Assembly (NCBI GenBank): GCA_036874045.1
Contig: CM072344.1
Coordinates: 5,180,501-5,244,500, forward strand
DNA: 64,000 bases
DNA from: Cymodocea nodosa
Taxonomy: Eukaryota; Streptophyta; Magnoliopsida; Alismatales; Cymodoceaceae
Reading direction: 5' to 3'
Part shown: positions 9,251-20,914 of the stretch, piece after piece
How the letters are laid out: every line of letters starts with the position of its first letter
How positions within the stretch are numbered: position 1 is the first letter of the stretch
Notes under the pieces: model-generated
Database searches by the model: none
What the model saw: only the letters and a program-made list of their open reading frames with translations
What the model was told of the DNA's origin: nothing
Program-made: the position numbers and the translations under genes

Positions 9251-11283
9251 TGTTTAGAATGAAAAAGTGCATATTATTAACGATTAAATGATGGTTAATT
9301 GCATAATATTTAACTTATCATATGAGAATTAAGCTATTATGTTATAATTGCACTGTTATAAGCTTTAATTAAAGAATCTACTTAATTTGGGAGAATTAAT
9401 GTTAATTTAGTACATTTTTGAATTGTCGGTAAGTTGCAGGCTGTGAAATTCTTAAGTATCCAAATTTTTTGATATTTCGGACAGTTATGTTTAACATACC
9501 GAACATGTATCGGATAGTTATGTTTAAATTACCGAACAGTTATGTTTTAAAAGAATATTTTATTATTTCCTAAAGTACACGTGTCAAAACCATAACGCAT
9601 GACTTAAGTGAACTTTCGGTGAGTTATCTATAACTATCTGAAATGCATCTAAGCATCGGATAGTTAGACCTGTAACTCTCCGAAATGTTTCTTTTATTAT
9701 TAAACTGTTGTTGACACGTGTTGAGATCTGGTAGATTTACTTAAAGTTATATATCGGTGAGTTATCTGTAACTATCCGAAATGCATCTAAGCATCAGATA
9801 GTTAAGTTTATAAGTATCCGAAATTACAGCTGAGCATCGGATAGTTAAATTTATGCATGTGTTTTATAGTTAAATCAACGAAGCAAGTCCGTTGAGTTAT
9901 CTGTAACTCCACAGACTATTTATTTTCTAATATGCCATTATAGCAGTTGTAGAAATAGGACAGTTGGAAGAAAAACCACGATTGCACGTATCGCACAGGG
10001 AGAAGAAATCATCGTCGTTGATATGAATGAAGGAAATCCAACCAACCATTCAAGCAGAAGCAGTTACCACTGAAGAAATATAAAAGAAAAGTAGAAAAAG
10101 AAGTAAAGGGTGTGTGATCTATGGGTATGGCCAGTGTGTACAGAGGAAGAGCACCGAGCTTTTTGCATACAGTATTAGCAATTCTCTGAAGTACCACACC
10201 AACCATCATTACCACCACCATAATCACCAACCATCATTACCACCACCATAATCATCAACCATCAGAGGTCTGTGAGGATACTTTCCTGATGTTGGGTCGA
10301 TTCTGAGCCAAATATAGTGCCTCACAACCACTGTGAGGAGTGATCGCATCGCGGGAAGGTAAACCATTTTCACCAAGCGCCGACTCATATTTCAGGAGTT
10401 CGTAAAGCTTCTAGCCTTGGCTTCGAGTTGATGCCTATATGTTGAAGAGGAGATCATCTTGCAATTCTGGACTCACGATTCTATAGGGAGAGGAGACAGA
10501 ATTATAAGTGGTTTAATTTTCAATGGTGTAATCGCGTTGCAAGTAGTGACGGAAGTATTTACTATCAAGTGAGATTACTTTACATTTCACCTTTCACCCA
10601 TTTCCATGTTCATATTAAAACAAAAATACCAAAAACACTTATCTGCGATTGTATTTTGTGTTTGAGTGTTGTATTGTTTGTGTTGTATCGTGATTAATGT
10701 TATCTTTGTCAGTGTTGTGATTGTTTTATGTTTGTTTTAGTTTTACAGTTTACTGAAATTGGTTCGTTCAAAAGACTTAAAGATTTTAATGGTTACTATT
10801 TGAATTATCTGAATGTTAGTATTGTCTAATGATAAATCCAATGTTTACTAGCATTAAAGAGCTTAATTGATGTTATTTACAATCTGTGGAACCACCCAAT
10901 GGTTGGCCAAATTTCTCTGTAAATAGTAGTATTAAAAAGAAAAGACGGGCTTGTGGAGTTAACGTAGGTCCACGAGGTTAGTCCGTTGAGTTAGCCATAA
11001 CTCAACGAACTTTGTTCGTTAAGTTAATTGTAACTCAATGGAGGGCTTAATGAAGATATAAATTTGATTGTTAACAAACGAAACAGTTCTCAATTCTTAA
11101 GCAATTCTCTGTGGGATCGACCTGTACTTGCACACTAATACAATAGACACTGTGCACTTGCAGTTAAAAATACAAATTGGAATTAAAATCTAATTTGTGT
11201 AAAAGGTTGTTTGTTTACTTCTAAAAAAAAAGAATAGGCAAAAAGATAAATTAACTAAGTAAAAACAGAAGTTAACAAATCCA
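9251..11283 (+). repeat. Ty3/gypsy LTR, copy 1 (~2.0 kb)
   Basis: It starts TGTTTAGAATGAAAAAGTGC right after a PPT and ends near AACAAATCCA before a PBS, giving TG...CA termini. Its sequence matches 44571-46683 and 54721-56447. U3 carries two hairpin clusters: CGGATAGTTA type at 9420-9850 and GTTGAGTTA type at 9880-9915. A third array lies at 10950-11045, followed by the TATA-like ATATAAAT near 11056. A 34-bp duplicated CA-rich unit lies at 10199-10262. This is the 3' LTR of the element at 1-9250. Confidence 0.88.
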
Positions 11284-11323
11284 TGTTTTTTAGGTGCGTT
11301 GTTGGAGATCCAAACTAGTTTTC

Positions 11324-11341
11324 TGGTGTCATGCTAGGTAA
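11324..11341 (+). promoter_or_regulatory. degenerate primer-binding site
   Basis: TGGTGTCATGCTAGGTAA is a decayed form of TGGCGCCGTTGCTGGGGA (46726), which is complementary to the 3' end of plant tRNA-Asp. A second PBS-like stretch lies 20-30 nt upstream (11290-11305). Confidence 0.6.
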
Positions 11342-11349
11342 CCAAACAA

Positions 11350-13136
11350 TACGCTAGAGGAAAAACAAAAGATGTCCTAATTAAAATAAAAAACTTCATA
11401 TATCCTATTGATATTGTGATTTTAGATTCCCAACAAATTAAGCATCAAAATCATAATACATCTTTAATTTTGGGAAGGCCATTCTTAGTAACATTAGGGG
11501 CTGTTATAAATTGTAAAACTGGAGTGATGAAGTTAGCATATGGTAATGACGATACTCAGTTAAACATTTTCAAGTTAGAAAAGTTTGAGGTGTTAGGAAT
11601 GTCTGTACATACTATAGACTTTCTAGAGTATGAAGGAAATATGCTAGATGATGTGATTCAAGAAGAATTAAATAGGCAACTAAATTCTGAAACTTTAGAA
11701 GTAAGTGAAAGTATAGATGTAGAAGGAGATCAAGAAGAGATTAATATCGAAGATGAAAATGTTAAATTAGGAGCTCTAGCTTTTGATGGTCAACATTTAG
11801 ATTTAAAACCTTTACCTCCTGAATTAACCTATATATTTCTAGAAGAAAAACAAACATGTCCAATCATTATTGCTTCAGATTTAAAAGAGGATCAAATTTC
11901 TAAATTAAAAGATGTAGTAAAAACTTATAAAGAAGCAATAAGATGGACTATGGTTGATATAAAAGGGTTAAGTGCAACTATATGCTGTCACCACATATAT
12001 TTAGAAGAGAATGCTAAACTAGTTAAAATTCTTGAGAAGACATTAAATCCAAACCTTAAAGTAGTCAGGAAGGAAATAGTGAAATGGTTAGATAATGACA
12101 TAATTTATCCTATTTCTGATAGCTCATGGGTTAGTCCAATCTATGTAGTTCCCAAGAAATTAGGCTTAATAGTTATTAGGAATGAAAGTCAAGACTTTAT
12201 ACCTACTAGAATTCAATCAAGCTAGAGAGTGTGTATAGACTATAGAAAGCTGAATGCTGTGACTAGGAAAGATCATTTTCCCTTACCTTTCATAGATTAA
12301 ATGCTAGAGAAATTAGTAAGGCAAAAATATTTTTGTTCCCTAAATGGGTATTCAGGATATAACCAAGTTCCAGTAGCATTAGAGGATCAAGAGAAAACAA
12401 CTTTCAACTATCCTAATGGAACTTATGCTTTTAAGAGAATGCCATTCGGATTATGCAATGCACTAGCCACCTTTCAAAGGTGTATGCAGGGCATATTCAC
12501 TAGAATGACTGAAGATTTTTTAGAAATATTTATGGATGATTTTACTATATATGGAACTTCATATGAAGTATGTTTAAACAATTTAGACCAAGTATTAAAA
12601 CACTGTGTAGAAAAAAGTTTAATTTTAAATTGGGAAAAATGTCACTTCATGGTTAAACAAGGAATACTCTTGGGACATGTTTCAAAGAAAGGGTTGGAAG
12701 TAGATAAAGCTAAAATAGAAGTAATTTCTAATCTACCAGAACCTAAATTAGTAAAAGATATTAGATCATTTCTAGGACATGCTGGATTTTATAGAAGATT
12801 TATTAAAGATTTTAGCAAAATAGCTAGACCTTTAACTAATCTATTAAAAGATGTCCCATTCAACTTTGATAAAAATTGCAAAGAAGCATTTTTCAAGCTT
12901 AAAACTAGCTTAATTTCAACTCCTATAATACAAGCACCTGATTGGAGCCATTCATTTGAATTAATGTGCGATGCATCTAATTTTGCTATAGGAGCAATGT
13001 TGGGACAAAAGATAGAAAAATCTCCTAGTGTGATTCATTATGCAAGCAAAACATTAAATGATGCTCAAGTTAATTATACAACTACTGAAAAAGAGCTGTT
13101 AGTTGTTGTGTTTGCCTTAGAAAAGTTTAGATCATA
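11350..13136 (+). pseudogene. pol: Ty3/gypsy pol fragment (protease C-part to RNase H)
   Basis: The frame opens a few bases after the PBS, in the middle of the protease domain (RGK, then FIYPID and LILGRPFL). So ~1.3 kb present in the copy at 46820 (zinc finger and protease catalytic region) is deleted. RT is complete: [20 protein letters not shown], and the catalytic FMDDF near 12530. RNase H begins (LMCDASNFAIGA) but is cut at 13136 inside KFRSY, where the sequence switches to an inverted ORF3-like gene. Only two in-frame stops, TAG 12223 (TGG in the copy at 1) and TAA 12298 (CAA), interrupt it. Confidence 0.9.
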
Positions 13137-13144
13137 TCAATGAA

Positions 13145-14947
13145 CCTTACCTATGCATTTAGATTTTCCATTAATCTCATTTCAGAATATACATTTGGAA
13201 TTTTTGATAAAGACTGAATGTTCCATTCCAACTGTCTAATCATGTCAAATCTATTTGTAACAACAACACCTTCATTCTTTAATCCCAAAACTTCAAAAAT
13301 TAACTCAAGAGACAATATAAACTCCTGTTGATTTATTTGAGTTTTCAGAAAATTTTCATACTTGACTAGATTGCTATAAAAAGCTGCAATAAGCTCTATG
13401 TATTGCTTCCATTTCGTTCCAACTGGCAAGAATTGAATGAGTCCTTGATACTCAAATAGATCTCTTATTTCCATCAAATTTCTGAAATTTATTGGTTGAG
13501 CATCTAGAATCTGATATGTAATTAGATTATTGTATTTCTGCAATGCTTCTTCAGATCTAAAATGAATTGAATTACCTTGAATTTGTAATATTGTACATAA
13601 AGAAGGTGATACCTGAAACCTTGATTCAGAGTTTAATTCATCTTCAAGGACTTCTTCAAAATGAATGTCATGTTGTTCCTTTGTGAAAATATTTTCTTGA
13701 AGCTGCTTAGGTAAACTTAATTCTTCAACTTCAACATTGTAAGGAACATTATCAATATGCTCAACATTCATCTATTCAGTCTCTATAGAATGATTAGGGT
13801 TCAATTTTTCCACAAATTCTACAACTGGTGTATCTATCTGTAATTGTGCATTTTGTTCAATAGATATCTCCATTGATACATGCTATGAATTCTCAGACTC
13901 TGTTTCTATAGATTCTAAAGAAGGCTGGTTGACATTTAGCTCTTCTGGAGTCTTAACATTGTCAATATCTACTACTCTAGACAATTCAGCCTGTGAACTA
14001 GTTACTGCCTCAACATTGTCAATTATATCTGCAATAACTTATTCAATGTCAGTTGCCTGATCCTCTGATTTTTCAATTTTTGCATCATCAGGACTTGTAC
14101 TAATAGAAAAACTTGAGCTCATATTTGACTTGGATTTCTTCTCAAGTTTTCTAGCAAGAGAAAATAAAGTCTCATTATCATCATCAATTTCAGTATGCTC
14201 GGAATTGATGAGTTTATCAGATGCATAATAAGGTACAATGTCTAGACATACATTGTTCTTTGGAAATAAATTTTCATCTGATTTTTCTTTTTCAATAGAC
14301 TTTGTCTTTGAAGACATAATTTTTCTGACTTTCCTTCTACTATAAAATTTTTGTTTCTCCTCTTCAAGTATTGTTGTTTTCTTTTCAAATTGCTCCATAA
14401 AAGTTTTATGCTTTAATTCTTCAAAGACACTTTCTATTGCTACAGCCTTTCAAAGACTGCCAACTTTTCTTTTATCTACAGCAATATTTGATTCTATTTG
14501 TTTTGAATATAAAGGGGTAGGGATAGCTGATTCATGCTCTTCCTCAAATGGATGTAGTCTTGTACCGTTTATTGGTATTTGAGGAATTCTAGTAGATGTA
14601 CCTACACCTTTTTCCAAATATTTTGCATACTACTCTAGGAATGCAATTTCAGCACATTTCATTATGAATTCTCTATCATATTTACTTTGAATACCCATAT
14701 ATGTAATATTTTCATCAGTATTTTGAAGCTCTTATCTAACTTCATCTAGTATACCTTGAGGAAAGAAGTAATCTCTATAAATTTCTGCTAACCTTTTGTC
14801 AACTTGCAAAATTTTCTTGAACCAAGTGCGTGGAACTTCATCATTCTCTATTTCTTTTCCTTTTGCATCTCCTCTGCTTTTGCCTTTTCCTCTAACACGA
14901 CCTTTGTAGAACTTGGAAACCATCGTCATAGGTTGTAATAGCAACAA
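13145..14947 (-). pseudogene. ORF3-like gene (second subfamily), 3' truncated
   Basis: One frame runs from about 14926 (ATG, MTMVSKFYKG) leftward to ~13145 with several substitution stops (near 14732, 14630, 14450, 14039, 13893 and 13769) and no frameshift. The N-terminus is basic (KGRVRGKGKSRGDAKGK). The middle is acidic/serine-rich with a KKTTILEEEKQKF helix. The C-terminal part (MEIRDLFEYQGLIQFLP, IELIAAFYSNL, ELIFEVLGLKNEG) matches 52991-54259 and, more distantly, ORF3 at 3034-5265. It is cut at ENLNA, where the plus-strand pol fragment abuts it. Function unknown. It may belong to the Ty3 family or to the minus-strand copia to its right; I cannot decide. Confidence 0.7.
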
Positions 14948-15440
14948 ACGGGAAATATTTTCTTTACAAAGTTTACGAATAACCTAAGTGCCCGTGTGAT
15001 AAGTATTTAAATAGGGTTTTAGGCGAATAACTCAACGTGAAGAGAAGTCAGGTTTAAATATTAAATGAATATTGAATAAAGTTTATTCAATCAAAGTACC
15101 TGAAATATTCAAGTATAACTTGTTGAGTTAACTAACCTAACGAGTAAAACACTGTCTAGAGATAGTTTTACACGTTACCTTATCTAACATAACATCCAGC
15201 TAGTACACTTAAAACAATTTTCGGATGCTTCCAACTGAAACGTTCCGAACACATCATAATAGCTATACCTTATCATTTTCTTGAGAACATTAAAGTATTC
15301 TAACATTCCTGTCCTTTGAATCTAAAATAGTTTGTTTGTCTTTGTAAATTATTTCATCAAGCTTTTAAGAGGACATTAATTCAGATTAACCAAGATTTCT
15401 ATTCTGAATTATATTAATCTATTTTGGACATTGTTAATCC
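14948..15440 (-). promoter_or_regulatory. upstream region of ORF3-like gene with TATA-like box
   Basis: No ORF. Read on the minus strand it carries GTTGAGTTATTCGCC and then CCTATTTAAATACTT (about 15001-15015), a good TATA-like box ~75 nt before the ATG. The pol-ORF3 spacer at 2880-2940 has the same order (CCGCCTAAA then TTATTTAAAC). Promoter function is inferred. Confidence 0.4.
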
Positions 15441-16100
15441 TCCCCCTACAAATATACTTTATATATATATATTTAATCAAAATACAAAATATACTTGTAT
15501 AACAATAGATGCTAAGTATAACTATGTTAAATTTTCTTTTTAAAAACTTTCGTTATTCTGACTTCATCAAAAATGATTTCCAGAATCAAATCCTACTGTA
15601 TATGAATCAAAACACAACTTTGATCTTAATATGATTAATTCAAGGAGAATAAAAGAATGTATTTTAAATAAACATTTTCAAAAGTACTAATGTTGATTCA
15701 ATAACTCAGTAGTCATATTGGTAGAAACTATATTTGATTCAAAGATATCTGTAATTAATGAAACAACTTTTTCTTTTAAAAATAGTAATTATTGATAATT
15801 TTCTTTAAAATTTAGTTTGAAAAGCTTGAATCATACAAGAGCTTTCTAATGTACCTGTGTAATGAGCTTTCAGTCAACAATCCCAGATCTGATCAAGACC
15901 TTAGGTTGCCACATTTAAAGAATCCTTTTTCAGGACAACAATCCTTACATACCTATCTGCTCAAGTACAAAAGGCTTATGATCAAACTGATCAATAAACT
16001 CTCAAAGATTTTCACTTTGTAAGCACTTTTCATTTTAAGCACAGTATATATGTATTCCATTAATACAGATGCAATAAAACACAAATCTCATACAATTTTT
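15441..16100 (-). repeat. inverted copy of the Ty3 3'UTR sequence
   Basis: The minus strand aligns by eye with 8350-9080. The shared stretches are a GTTTTATTGCATCTGTATTAATG word, the ~180-nt segment containing AGACAGGTATGTAAGGATTG, and GTATATTTGTAGG. It reads GTAGGGGGAGGAT near 15445, which is PPT-like. From 16101 to 16504 I see only AT-rich sequence. Confidence 0.6.
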
Positions 16101-16509
16101 ACTTCTATGATTTTATTGAGAATATGAATCAGTTTCAATAAGCTTATACTTTTGATTAACAGTTTAAGATGAGTTACATATAACTTATTCTACAAGTTTA
16201 ATCAATTAAGTCAAATTTATGCATGATCATATGCACTTTCCTTGATTCAAAGAAAACACTTAATCAAAATTTTAGAATGTTAGAAGTATTTAATGTTTTT
16301 CATTTACACTTCCATTTAAAATCGTAAAAACCATTAAAATTGATAAACTACTTAAAATCAATAAGATATTACTATGAATTTACAATAAATACATAGTATC
16401 TTAAGCAGTAGTTTAGATATTACATAGATATTTATGATAAGTATATAATATCTATGAGGTGAACAACATCATCAATACTATTTATCTTTTTATGTGGAGT
16501 TTAAGCATT

Positions 16510-18434
16510 TTACACATCGCATAGCCTACAAATACCCAAATTTAATCTAATGTTGCAGAATGTATTTTCGTCTAGAGGTTTTGTAAATATATTAGCTAAT
16601 TGATTTTTACTAGACACAAATTCTAATTTAATTTTTCCTTTAATTACGTTATCTCTTAGAAAATGATGCCTAACCTCTATATGCTTTGCTCTAGAATGTA
16701 ATATAGGATTTTTGGAAAGATTTATTGCAGAATTACTGTCACAATAAATCTCAGTTATATCATAAGATAATCCAAAATCTTCTAAGGTTTGCTTTATCCA
16801 CAGAATCTGAGTGCAACACAGTGCAGCAACAACATATTCAGCTTCGGTAGTAGAAAGTGCTACATAGTTTTGATTTTTACTAAACCATGATACCAAATTA
16901 TTTCCCAATAATTGACATGTGCCACTAGTACTTTTTCTATTAGATTTAGATCCTGCATAATCAACATCAGTATATCCTATAAGATCTATTGAACTATCCT
17001 TAGAATAATATAGTCCGAAATTTTTAGTTCCTTGTATATATCTAAATATTCTTTTAATTGCAATTGAGTGTGATTCTTTAGGATTAGACTGAAATCTAGC
17101 ATAAGCACACATAGCAAACATAATATCAGGTCTACTAGCAGTCAAATAAAGTAAAGAACCAATCATACTTCTATATTTTCTTTGATCTATTGATTTTCTT
17201 ATGTCATCAATATCTAATTTTAAAGAAGTACTCATAGGAGTTCCTCGAATCCTTGTATCATTAAAATTAAATTTCTTAAGTATTTCATCTGCATATTTTT
17301 CCTGATTTAAAAATATACCTTTATCCATTTGCTTAATTTGAAGTCCAAGAAAATATGAAAGTTCTCCTATCATACTTATTTTAAATTGATTTGTCATCTC
17401 TTCAGAGAATATTTTTATCAACTTATCAGAAGTTGCTCCAAAGATTATATCATTGACGTATATTTGAATAACAATCTGATCTTTACCGTCTCTCTTGATA
17501 AATAGAGTATGATCCACTTTTCCCATGATATAGCCTTTTTCTATTAAAAAAGTAGATAATCTTTCATACCATGATCTAGGTGCTTGCTTCAAACCATATA
17601 AGGCTTTCTTCAATTTATACACAAAGTCAGGATTTTTAATATCTTCAAATCCAGGTGGTTGTTTTACATAGACTTCTTCATTAATTAAACCATTTAGAAA
17701 TGCACTCTTTACATCCATTTGAAATAATTTAAAATCCATATAACAAGCATAGGCCAATAATATTCTAATACTTTCTAACCTAGCCATAGGAGCAAATGTT
17801 TCATCATAATCTAATTCTTCTTCCTATGTATACCATTGTGCAACTAATCTAGCTTTGTTCCTTATAACTTGACCAGTTTCGGTAGTTTTGTTTCTAAAGA
17901 TCCACTTTGTACCTATTATGGACTGATTTTCTGGTGGAGAGACTAATTCTCAAACATCATTTCTGATGAATTGATTTAGTTCTTCTTGCATTGCCACTAT
18001 CTAATTTTCATCAAATTATGTTTCTTATATATTCCTTGGTTCCACCATAGAAACAAACATACACATACTATTTAAATTTACTAAAGCTCTAGTTTTAACT
18101 CCCTCATTAATATTACCAATGACTTGAGTAATGGGATGTGATGAAGAATAACGCCAATTTCTCTGATTTTCCTCAATATTCTCATCAACATCTGAAGGTC
18201 CATCACTTTCATTATGAGTTTGATCATTTAAGTTCATATTTTTGATTTTCTCAGATAAATCTTCAATCTCTCTATTGATATCTAATTCTTATGGGAAATT
18301 GATCATATCATCATTATCAGTTTTAGATTGAGATTCTCTAGAAGAATTTTCATTGAAGCTTACATGGAGGGTTTCTTCAATGGTTCTAGAAGTCTTGTTA
18401 TATACTCTATAGGCTTTACTTCTAGTAGAGTAAC
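16510..18434 (-). pseudogene. pol: Ty1/copia pol: connection, RT and RNase H
   Basis: Copia-type reverse transcriptase and RNase H with SIRE/Tork-like motifs. In order (right to left): KARLVAQWYT, FAPMARLESIRILLAYA, FQMDVKSAFLNG, KALYGLKQAPRSWYERL, the catalytic box, SYFLGLQIKQ, GSLLYLTASRPDIMFA, and the RNase H/C-terminal LSTTEAEYVV, CDSNSAINLSKNP and HIEVRHHFLRD. The last 425 codons are open. The RT box reads YVNDIIFG instead of YVDD, a G to A change that removes a catalytic Asp. The stretch 17788-18434 carries several stops. Gene order to the right (PR-IN, gag, PBS, LTR) fits a copia element on the minus strand; its 3' LTR is not present at the expected place. Confidence 0.93.
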
Positions 18435-19645
18435 CTACAAAAATTTTGGCTTGAAATTTATCCCTTTTATATTAGTATTAAGAATAAAACACTTGCAGCC
18501 AAATGGTTTCATATATGAAATTTTTGGAACTTTATTAAACATAATTTCAAAAGGAGTTTTATTAACACGAGGTCTTAAGTGACTTTTGTTAATAACATAA
18601 CAAGCTATATTCACTGCTTCTGCCCAAAGATTTTGAGGTAACTTATGTTCATTTAACATAGTTCTGGCCATTTCTTGAAGTGATCTATTCTTTCTCTCAA
18701 CAACACCATTTTGACACGGTGCTCTTGGAAAAGAAAATCTATAATCAATGCCATGCTTATTACAATAATTATCCATTTGATCATTATCAAATTCAATACC
18801 ATGATCACTCCTAAGTTTTTGAATAGAGACACTTTGTTCATTTTGAACAAGATTGCAAAACATTTTAAACTTTTCAAAAACTTCTGTCTTAAATGCTAGA
18901 AAATATACCCAAGTGTATCTAGAGAAGTCATCTACTAAAACAAATACATACTGTTTACCACCAAGACTCATGATTCTTGTTGGTTCAAATAGATCCATAT
19001 GTATAAGTTCTAAGACTCTCTTGCTCGAAATATCAGTTTTGGATTTAAAAGAGTTTTTGTGAAGTTTACCTAACTCACATGCATCACACATAAAGTCCTT
19101 TGAGTATTTAATCTTTGGTAAACCTCTCACTAAATGTTTTCTAGATAGTTTATGTAATAGTTTCATATTTATATGCCCAATCCTTCTATGCCACCGATAT
19201 GCATCACTAGTTTCAGTTAGCAAACATGAATTTAAATCAACTACACTAGAAGGTAAAGATAAAATACATATAGAACCTTTTCTTTTAGCAATAAACTTAA
19301 TTTCATTTGTATTTTTATCAATAATTTTGCATACATTATTTTCAAACACTACATAATATCCATTTTCAGTTAGTTTTATGACACTCAGCAAATTAAATCC
19401 TAGGTTTTCTACATATAGTACATTCAAAATAACACAAGTAGGAGTTATTTGAACATTACCCATACCTATGATTTTATCCTTGCTTTTGTTTCCAAATGTT
19501 ACACTTCCTTTCATGGTATTTGTAAAATTTTGTAGTAGACTTTTCTATCCGGTCATGTGACTTGACGCTCCACTGTCCAAGATCAATTTTGATGTTGTTT
19601 CCTCCTCAAACTCATTTGCCATGAAGTACACATGAGTAACGTCTT
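18435..19645 (-). pseudogene. pol: Ty1/copia protease and integrase
   Basis: The aspartic protease active site LILDSGASSHMTG lies near 19555-19590, followed by a TAG. The GAG-pre-integrase segment follows (WHRRIGHINMKLLHKLS, CDACELGKLHKNSF). The integrase core has HMDLFEP, FVLVDDFSRYTWVYFL, LRSDHGIEFDN and PCQNGVVERKNRSLQEMART, so the D,D,E residues are visible. The final motif PFGCKCFILN precedes the frame end. Integrase would insert the cDNA. Confidence 0.92.
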
Positions 19646-20713
19646 CTAACTCTTGTTCTCCTTCTGAATGTGAAGATTTTGATGATGATTCCTTAGATTT
19701 AGACTCTTCAACGTGTCATCCCAAGTGACCTTCAAAGTCTTTTTCTTGTAAAACTTTTTCTGAGTTTTCTGAGCCATCTTCTTCTGATTTGTCCTACTTT
19801 GCTTTTCATTTTTCCTTATAAGACATTCTGGAGAAAGATGTCCAAGTTTCTTATAGTTGTAACATACATACTTTTTGGTTGAAGAATTCTTGTCATTTAG
19901 TGATTTTGATGTTGAGGGTTTGCCAGCTTTATTCCTTTGCTGTTTCCTAGCTTTCCATGCTTTCTTGAATTTCCTAGTCAGCAAAATCAAATCCTCGTTA
20001 GAATTAGTAGATATATCATAATTTGAATTAATTTTGAAGGCTATTTCTTTCTTCATTTTTGGTTTGTTGTGACTCAATAATTCATTTAATTGAACTTCAT
20101 AAGCTGTTAAGTTTTCTATAAGTTCATTCACGGTATAAATATTTAAATCTCATGATTCCTCAATTAATGTTACTTTCTGAGACCATTTAGAACTTAGGGA
20201 TCTGAGAATTTTCCTCACCAAATCCTTCTGTTCAAAATTCTTTCTTAAGCATTTTAAAGAGTTTATGATATCAAGAAATCTGGAAAACATCTCAGAAATA
20301 CTTTCGTCTTCATGCATATTAAAAAGTTCATACTTATGAATCAACATGTTTATTTTAGTCTCTTTAACTTGACAAGTACCTTCATGTGAAACTTCTAATG
20401 CATGCCATACTTCATAAGCAGATTTATATGCCGACACTTTATTGAATTGTTCATAACTCAATACACAAAATAAAATATTTAAGCTCTTAGCATTCAGAGT
20501 TTCATTTTCTTTTTCAGTAATTGTCCAAGAATTATAAGGTATAGATAATGGAGTATATGGTTTAGAAATCATGAACCACAACTTATGATCTATACTTTGA
20601 AGAAAAACAGTCATCCTATATTTTCAATATTCAAAATGTATTCCATCAAATAAAAGAGGACGATTAAGATTTTGACCTTCATATAAAGAGAAATTACCAT
20701 TTCTAGTAGCCAT
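19646..20713 (-). pseudogene. gag: Ty1/copia gag
   Basis: ATG at 20713 (MATRNGNFSLY) follows the PBS by ~190 nt. It has a UBN2-type gag core: EVWHALEVSHEGTCQVKE, INMLIHKYELF, ISEMFSRFLDIINSLK and LVRKILRSLSSKW. A basic region then leads to a zinc knuckle reading CYNYKKLGHLSPEC. The second Cys is Tyr here, while the sister copy at 23190-24743 keeps CYNCKKPGHLSPNC. There is an early TGA at the W of HFEYW and another stop near 20148. A C-terminal coiled-coil part, present in the sister copy, is missing here. Confidence 0.9.
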
Positions 20714-20900
20714 CTTACCTTAGATTTTTCAACCTATTTGATTTTAAACAATCAAAAAAACTTTTAAACAACTTGAGCCTTAAATCAAGAAAGTTAAACA
20801 TATGCTCAAATATTAATGTCTGTTTAAAAACAAGGAAGTTAGAATAAGTAATGATATTAAATAAGTTGGTATCGATTTTATATCAAAGATTATTAACAAA

Positions 20901-20913
20901 GCTCTAATACCAC
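20901..20913 (-). promoter_or_regulatory. copia primer-binding site
   Basis: The minus strand reads GTGGTATTAGAGC, one change from TGGTATCAGAGC, the usual site complementary to initiator tRNA-Met. It lies immediately inside the LTR that begins at 20915. Confidence 0.85.
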
Positions 20914-20914
20914 T

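Noticed and set aside
18328..19062. Several plus-strand frames of 60-85 codons
   Set aside because: They are shadows of the minus-strand copia integrase.
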